DNA of 26,581 nucleotides from Trichosphaerium sp. ATCC 40318. Lineage: Eukaryota > Discosea > Flabellinia > Trichosidae. Location of the stretch: contig JALMLS010000468.1 of the NCBI GenBank assembly GCA_038496445.1, forward strand, positions 1 to 26,581, read 5' to 3'. Below, one piece after another: positions 20,249 to 26,581 of the stretch. The position numbers and the translations under genes were made by a program. Every line of letters starts with the position of its first letter. The first letter of the stretch is position 1. Under the pieces are notes generated by a model that was not told where the DNA came from, did not search any database, and saw only the letters and a program-made list of their open reading frames with translations.

Positions 20249-21624
20249 ATGCTTGCTCTACGGGCAAGAGGTGTAGTAGCCCGAAGCACGTACACCGCAA
20301 AGCGTACTCTAAACCACAAACAACGCGTTCGTACAATAATCAATGGCGAAAGGCTGAAAGGCGACACAGTTGAAGTAATAAACCCAGGACCAAAGTTGGT
20401 AGAGATTCCAGACGATTATGCTGCTAAACAGCTTCAACTCGATTGTCAAGAAATAACTAAGGCGTGGTTCCCAATAGACACCATGCGCTCGGTCGGTGAG
20501 GGCATTAAAGACCTAAAAATGAAGAAACGATGGGACAACGCTTGTAAACTCGCAGAACTTGAAACCAAACAAAAAGCGATGGAAATGTACAGGTTCGTAG
20601 CAATTACAAGCAAAAAGGCTTGAAATCAAAAACAAGCGATGTAAAACACTCAAATATAACGTATACACAAGGGACATGAGGAAACTTGAGCTACCAAAAG
20701 AAGAGCGGGCAGATATTCATCCAAACCAAGATTTTAAGAGCTGGAGTGAGGTTTTACACGCGTTTTTGAAAGTGTTTTCACGTTCTAAAAACTATGACGA
20801 AAGAGACGAGGTACATCAAGTCATTTTCTAACCTTATTACCCATTTAATTGTATTCTAAACGCGTAAAATAGGATGCAGCTCTTGGTGCTGGATGGGTTA
20901 TTTCACCAACAATCGATAAAGAGTACCTTGAACCTCTACACCATTGGACAGAACAAGATGAAATTATGTTACTCTTCCAACAAGACACAGAGTATGTGTC
21001 AAACTCGTGATATTATTTTTGCGCCTTTTTCTCAACAACAACGCGTTTTAGACGCCCACTGCAACCATTACAAACGCTTTTCTTTTTTTTTTTTTGAATT
21101 CGACATCACAAACACTTATTCCTGTTTGCTTGTCGTCAAATTACTTACTACGGTTTAGGCCACATCCAGACCAACCTGCAAAGAACATTACTTATGGTAA
21201 AATCGCTGTAATCAATTTCTACGAGCGCATTATGATTTTGCGTGCTATCGCTCATTCTGAGCGTTCGACAATTAAAGAAAGACGAAAAGAGCACGCGCTT
21301 GAGAAAAAGCCAGAATTTCCAGAAGACATTTTAGACCGATTTCCAGAACAACGAGCATCAGAGGAGCTTGATGCTACAGTTTATGGTCAAAGACACAGAG
21401 TAATCGATATTCCACCTAATTGGCTACTTGCTTTCAAAAAACAACTGTGGCCTAACTGCCACTCTACTTTTGACGAAACAGAGTCTCTCTACACTTTTAT
21501 TAAACAAAGGTCTGATGGTCCTGTTGGTGTTTCATCATGGAAGGCAGATATTGTTGATGTCTATGATAAGGATCAACCTACTTTAAAAGCAAAGGATGTT
21601 TTAAAGCAAATGCCTCCACAATAA
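20249..21624 (+). CDS. Putative mitochondrial protein of about 390 residues, with an apparent frameshift
   Basis: Starts at ATG 20249 with an Arg-rich, acid-free MLALRARGVVARSTYTAKR, a good mitochondrial presequence. Exons: 20249-20810 with a frame change near 20,600, 20873-20991 and 21159-21624. Before the break the protein ends in a helical KLAELETKQKAMEMY; after it, one base out of frame, it continues as a helical QAKRLEIKNKRCKTLKYNV, so both sides look like one coiled coil. No intron of sensible size explains the shift. The C-terminal part (FYERIMILRAIAHSERS, IDIPPNWLLAFKKQLWP) is well conserved in style but I cannot name it; a fungal mitochondrial ribosomal or assembly factor is a guess. 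Confidence 0.6.
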
Positions 21625-21964
21625 GGAGCACGTAAACGGAAAAAAAAAAATAAAATATCTCAAAATTGTAACTTTCTCGTCTACTCTTTGCATTTGTGGC
21701 CTTGCACGCGTATGATTCTACGCTTGCGACATGCGGAGCAGAGTTGCTGCGATTGACTTGTTTTTCCTGAATTGTCGGCCATTTAAAATGCCCCAAATGT
21801 ACTCATTGCTGATATCTAGTGAAGCGTTTAGGACGCGTTTGGAGTGAAAATGAGCTCTTTTAAGTTTCACCGTTAAGCAATTGTTAATTAGCAAGTAATT
21901 TTTGGGGTTGTGAAGCGTATAACTGGGTGTGGACTTAATTGAAGTCGTGGTCAGCCACCAGGAA
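21625..21964. other. Intergenic region before the Zn2Cys6 gene
   Basis: Begins with a run of A and AATAAAA at about 21,649, a plausible poly(A) signal for the upstream gene. The rest should hold the promoter of the regulator; no specific site recognised. Confidence 0.45.
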
Positions 21965-24687
21965 ATGAAACGCAGTCAAGAAAATGCTGTAGGACAGAAG
22001 AAGGCCAAGAGACAGCGTACTAGTACCGCAAAGAGAGCATGTGTATTATGTAGAGCTAAACATCAAAAATGTGACGGAGACTTTCCCTGTGGTCGTTGCA
22101 AGAAAGGTAATCGTCAATGCGCATATCCAGCACCAAAAAAACGTGGACCTATTCAAGGTAATTGTTAACATCAATTACAAAACGTTCAACGCTTATTAGG
22201 GCGTAGAAATGCACTCACACAAGAGCTCAGTGCTGTCAAATGTCAACTTGAACAACAAAAAGCTGAAATAAATCACTGGAGAGCCATGTATGAGCGTGCT
22301 ACGCGATCACAGGTAATAAAAGAATCCGTCAATTATTCCTCGGACCGTTTAGATGAAAATCAGTATTTTCTCCTATTTTACGAACTCACTGGTTTACAGG
22401 CAACTCTATGGAAGCTGTCATCACACCTTGGCTTGTCATCAAGTATTTCAACGTATTTATCAACATACAAAGATTACTTATACCCATGGACGGTACGTAC
22501 AAATGTTTCATTGTCAGATCATTTTTGGGTAAAAACAACACGTGGGTGTTTTTGTGAAGCTTAAAAAATGTTTCAAGGGTATACCGTTGCATAATTGGAC
22601 TGCGAATAATGTATTAGATGTATTCAGGGAGAATACAAGTACGATAATTTTCAGAAATTAGGCTAAGAAAACGGCGTTATTTTTCGTAAAATATCAAGAA
22701 GGATTGCTAAAAAAAAACTCTAAAGCATGGACTGCCGATCCACGTATGTTAGAGATACTTGGTATACTAGCTCTGGGGTCTAATATAAATGGTATTGATG
22801 GACATACAGATCATTTCAACCAAATGGCGAGGCAGGTTTTACGTAACTTGTATGATACAAGACACCCTTGTGTAGCAGGTGCATAAATTGTTTTCAATGT
22901 GCACTGAGTGACTTTTAATCTAGCTGGTTTGATACTTCTTGCAACACAACAATTTAGCTACGGTGATTTTGCTCTAGGTTCATATTACGTTACAATGGCG
23001 AACCGTAAGTATCTTTTGTTTGCTCAGTAAATATTCATTTGTTCTTTTTTTTAGAAATGTTGATGACACTCTTGTCAAGAAGAGGTTGTGATGAACAACA
23101 AAGAAAATACTTGCTCCTACTCAAGAGACAAGTTTCTTTATACCTAGCTGATGTAGCAAGCTCAAGGTACAATCCTATTTTTTAAAGCATTATTTGCGTT
23201 CGAAGTTCAACCAGAAATTGAACTGACTGTTGTTTATACAGAGAGCACTCTATGCAATTGTTTATTGAGGTCAACAATGAAACTGATCCAATGCTTAAGC
23301 AAGCACGGTTTGATGATATGGATTCCGCCCAAGCAATACAGATAATGTGGGCTGCAGTTGGAAAGGTAACACTCATAATTTTTTTGTTGTTATCGCACTA
23401 CTACAATATTTAATTTCTTTTCAAAAGGTTTGGCTAAAGATATCACAACCTGTATTCATGGCACAACTTTGGGGCCTAGAAAACCTCAAAATGCGTACAC
23501 TGGTAATCAATAATAAGTCATTTTTTTTTCTGTTTATCGTGTTGTTGATCTTTATTAGACAGCTTCAGAGTATGCACAAGATATGACAAGACTTCAAGAG
23601 ATACAAGATTTTGCGAACATAACGTTTAAAGATGAATGTCAAATGCTAAAAAATAGTGTTAAAGTAATGATTTGTTCTGTGAAGTCTGTTGTTCACTTTG
23701 CTGGAAACAACCTTCAACGAGCAATAGAGGTAACCTCTTTTTTTTCTTTTATTATTATTCAGTCCGAAAATCACGTGACAGTACTTTTTTTGTACTTACT
23801 AACGTATCTTTGTTTAAAAGGAAGCAAAAGCGATTTGGCAAGATTTTAAAAACGATTGGTTGATGCAAAAGTACTTTCCTGGTGCTTTATGCTCTTTACA
23901 TGATAACTGCTTTATTGCTATTTATGCAGGCGACGTTCAATTTTTTGAGGAGGTACCACCATAGCAAGCAGAAAGCGAATTTTTTCAACTTTTTTGTAAT
24001 TCTTTTTGCTAACATTTTTGCCTCCTGTAGTGTATGCTGTACTATATTAATTTTGCGAAAACGTGGCCCATAGCAAATATGGTAATTAAGTACGTAATTA
24101 AAAGATTTTTCTTTTGACAGACGTTTGTCAGAAGTTATCGTTTTAATTTATTGTTCGCTAATAATGTTATTAAGGGCACTACTGAAGCAAGCAAAGTCTG
24201 TTTCACTTCCTTACAGCTCTACTCTTGATCCAATAATTGATGCACTGGAAGATACTCAATGGCCTTGTTTCTCTAATATGAAGAAAGAACAGCACAACGA
24301 AACGTATGTTATTTGATAACGATTTTTGACGAGTTCCAAAAAAAAACTTGACACATACCTCTAGAGATGGCGAGGTAGAGTTTTTACCTCTACCTGATAA
24401 CACATTTAATCTTGACGCATTTAATAATGGTGTACTACAGCGTAAGGCTATATTCTAACTTCAAAAACAAAAAAGAATCAAAAATGTACTGACGATCTTT
24501 TTTTTTTGCAGTGCCGATAAGTGACGACATCTTGACGCTACCTCCTCAACAGATGCCTGAAACGCTAAGCCCTGGTTTGGATATGAGTGATATAGTACTC
24601 GAAACACCTTCTCCGAACAGCATGTTCAGTCCAGTAGCGAGTGATGAAACTAATCCGTTTTTTAATGATCAAATGTTTGTATTGTAG
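21965..24687 (+). CDS. Zn(2)-C6 fungal-type transcription factor
   Basis: Fourteen exons join in frame to 556 residues: 21965-22157, 22200-22312, 22400-22492, 22662-22878, 22924-23004, 23055-23166, 23242-23365, 23428-23502, 23559-23729, 23821-23952, 24121-24152, 24217-24303, 24365-24429, 24512-24687. Residues about 20-50 are a perfect binuclear zinc cluster, C-x2-C-x6-C-x5-C-x2-C-x6-C, followed by a basic linker and a coiled coil (QELSAVKCQLEQQKAEI) that would dimerise the protein. The middle (LEILGILALGSNI, CVAGLILLATQQFSYGDF) matches the fungal-specific middle homology region. The C-terminus is acidic and Pro-rich (DGEVEFLPLPDNTFNLDAF), like an activation domain. It should bind CGG-type half-sites in the nucleus; the regulated pathway is unknown. 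Exon 3 has a second open frame, so that exon is the least certain. Confidence 0.85.
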
Positions 24688-24787
24688 CCCAAAAAAAAGA
24701 GAAAGATCTTTTTCAAAAAAAAGGCAAACAGGCCTGCCGTTGTATATAAATGACCTTAAAACTGCGTGGGCGTATTTTAAGTTTTAA

Positions 24788-25193
24788 ATGCTCAACGTAG
24801 ATTGGTGTCACAAGATAATGACAACGTGTCATACTAATGATTCAACGCGTACCAAGACAGTAACAGCGTTTGTGGTACTATTAGTAACCTCAAAAGTAGT
24901 AGAAGTATCAAGCCTTCTATGGAAACCGTGGTAAAACGACCTATCGTGAGGCATTCAACTTTTGATCAAACAAAACACAATGGAAGTGTGTACACTTCAG
25001 TCTAGTTTACGAACCGTAGAATCTCAACCCAGGCGCGTAACTTGATGTACCACTCAATACCGCAGCGTGGTTTTCAAAACGTGACCGCACACAAATAAAT
25101 CGACCGCAAGTGAGCCACAACCCTTCGTACGAGTTCTGGTTGTATAGAAACATACACGCGAACCTTATGCGCTACGGTAGAGGCCACCACTGA
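24788..25193 (+). CDS. Small gene with one in-frame stop, family unknown
   Basis: From ATG 24788 a 17-base exon splices (GT at 24805, TACTAAT branch-like motif, AG at 24859-24860) into a long frame reading GTISNLKSSRSIKPS and VVKRPIVRHSTFDQT. A TAG interrupts it at 25003-25005, after which the same frame continues and splices at 25037/25064 into FSKRDRTQINRPQVSHNPS and YEFWLYRNIHANLMRYGRG, stop TGA 25191-25193. The stop would vanish if an 18-base GT...AG stretch (about 24988-25005) were an intron, but all others here are 27-30 bases or more. So it is either a gene with an extremely short intron, a pseudogene, or a sequencing error. Confidence 0.45.
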
Positions 25194-25305
25194 GTGATTT
25201 TACACATTCAATATAGGTCCTCTGGTAGAAAGTTGCATATTATGGCAGCAAATTCCAGTATTCAAAGCGCACAAGTCGGTTAGACGCATGCTAGTGTAGC
25301 GAAAC

Positions 25306-26581
25306 ATGACAACTGACAACTTTGATGACTTTGTAGAGGGTCTACTACGCGATCAACCTAATTTTAAATTGGCAAAACAAATTTGCTTTTCCGAGCTTAC
25401 AACCGACTTTTATGATGATCACGTTGTGCGACGAGGAGAACCGCTTGTAGTAACGGGCGTAATGGAAAATTGGGCGCAAACCGAAATGTTCTCAATAGAG
25501 TGGCTGCGAGCTAACTGGGGCGACACTGAGTTGGTCAATTCACCACGGGACGTTAACACACTGGAAGACCTAAAAGGCTGGAATTTGGAACGCTTCATAC
25601 GCTATTTGACAGGGTAAGCGTCTCTAGGGACACTCACGCGCGTGAAGAAAGTACTCATGATGTTTAGGGAAGACGAGGACGACAGAGAACTGTATGGTAA
25701 GTCCGCACTTCTTACACGCACTGTACGCCAGTAAAATCAATCTACGTTGTAGGTAAAGACATCGCTTGCGCTCCTCAATGGAAAGAATACTTCTCTGAGG
25801 TTTTACAAGATTATTTTTGTTATCAACCAAACGACCTCGTCTCTTGCTTAGATCCGTGCGTATACCCATGAGCGCCTTTATGTATCACTAACACTCCTTC
25901 CCAGCGAATTGCAGCCGTTAACCCTGATGACGTATATTGGCAAACAGTACGTTTTATTTGTAGTTTAGCGCTTGTTTATCATTGTAAAACAATGTGGAAA
26001 AAACGTAAAAAAAAATGGTGCCACAGGAAATTTCTTTTATTCAGCACTTAGCACAACGCTTGCTTTTGGGCGTTTAGTACCAAAAATGAGCGCGTTGAGA
26101 AACTGTACTGTTTTCTATTTTTTTGTTGTACAAAAGGGCGCAAAAAGCCTACATAAAGTCTTTTATCAACCTCGCGATCGTAAACGTTACGCGAGGAATG
26201 AGCGACTTGACCATTGAAGCGAGAAAATAGCACGTTTCGTAATTTCTCAAAAAATGCACAATTCCGACCTTTCTGAGCGTATCAACCTCTTACAAACATT
26301 CAAAGCGCCTAAACAACAAAAAACGCTCCTTTTTTTACGTACTGGTTTTTTTTTGCTAACACACGCATAGACTCACTTACACGCCCGGTCATACAGATGT
26401 GATGGGTTCATTAGGCCATAATTTGTTGCTGTCAGGCGAAGAGGGCGCACATGCGTACTGGTTTATGATGAAATCAGGTGATGTAGAAAAAGCGTCGCAA
26501 TTGTGGAGAGAAAACAAAGGGCCGCTCTCCCATGATCTTCACTGGCTTCCTCCAGAATTTTTTGTTGGTTGTGGCTTTGAT
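25306..26581 (+). CDS. JmjC/cupin-like domain protein, truncated by window end
   Basis: Five exons are visible (25306-25613, 25668-25696, 25753-25855, 25905-25946, 26371-26581), 231 codons, running off the end. The N-terminal part (RRGEPLVVTGVMENW) is the usual entry to a JmjC/cupin_8 domain, in which the chain replaces or guides a substrate ('P-V-hydrophobic-G'). The last exon begins TYTPGHTDVMGSLGHNLLL: HTD is the expected HxD iron-binding pair of a 2-oxoglutarate-dependent oxygenase, and GSLGHN followed by AYWFMM fits fungal JmjC proteins. The second metal histidine would lie beyond 26,581. Likely a histone demethylase or protein hydroxylase; substrate unknown. The fourth intron (424 nt) is far longer than the others. 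Confidence 0.8.

Noticed and set aside
22404-22493. Alternative frame reading SMEAVITPWLVIKYFNVF in exon 3 of the Zn2Cys6 gene
   Set aside because: It looks protein-like, but the phases of the exons on both sides (0 and 0) fit only the other frame with standard splice sites.
24125-24220. Frame reading RLSEVIVLIYCSLIMLLRAL as an exon of the Zn2Cys6 gene
   Set aside because: The upstream exon phase does not fit; splicing 24152 to 24217 with the good acceptor TTCCTTACAG keeps the frame.
25972-26217. 81-codon ORF in the long JmjC intron
   Set aside because: It begins inside the intron, has no domain, and the flanking JmjC exons join in phase without it.
1-26581. tRNA, rRNA or CRISPR features
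   Set aside because: I looked for T-loop motifs, rRNA-like blocks and regularly spaced repeats and saw none that I could support.

Overview
The window looks like an AT-rich eukaryotic nuclear genome with densely packed genes split by many very short GT-AG introns (mostly 30-100 nt). A textbook Zn(2)-C6 (Zn2Cys6) transcription factor and a JmjC/cupin-type protein point to a fungus, probably an early-diverging one, or a close relative. The Roco GTPase, the ankyrin/HEAT fragments and the MORN-type protein would also fit other unicellular opisthokonts or amoebae. The lineage is an inference; nothing here fixes the species. Exon chains below were joined by hand from splice signals and reading frame, so single boundaries may be wrong.

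Layout. (1) Bases 1-7938 are a huge imperfect inverted repeat: two arms of about 3.7 kb around a spacer of about 0.46 kb. Base 1 pairs with base 7938, so the left arm runs off the window. The arms carry mirrored remains or copies of an ankyrin-like gene, an importin-beta/HEAT-like gene and unassigned exons. (2) 8.1-10.2 kb is mostly non-coding, with one possible small gene, a 33-bp-stem hairpin, a dispersed repeat and a weak F-box-like ORF. (3) 10,243-15,406 is one about 26-exon gene for a protein of about 1,295 residues: degenerate Rho-like domain, Roc GTPase, COR, a long unassigned region, a PARP/ART-like domain and a degenerate receiver-like domain. (4) Six bases after its stop begins a secreted beta-helix protein (15,413-17,020). 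(5) A Pro/Thr-rich relic, then an intronless F-box-like/MORN-repeat gene on the minus strand (17,741-18,475). (6) 19.0-21.6 kb holds small genes, including a one-pass membrane protein and a long protein with a mitochondrial-presequence-like N-terminus and an apparent frameshift. (7) 21,965-24,687 is a 14-exon Zn2Cys6 regulator. (8) A small plus-strand gene with an in-frame stop, then a JmjC protein running off the right end.

The genes do not form an operon or an obvious pathway. The items most worth following are the Rho-Roc-COR-ART-receiver fusion, the strong excess of the palindrome CACGTG (22 copies; 7 of the 12 outside the repeat arms lie in introns or across a donor site), two introns that seem to start with GCACGTG instead of GT, and the large diverged palindrome.
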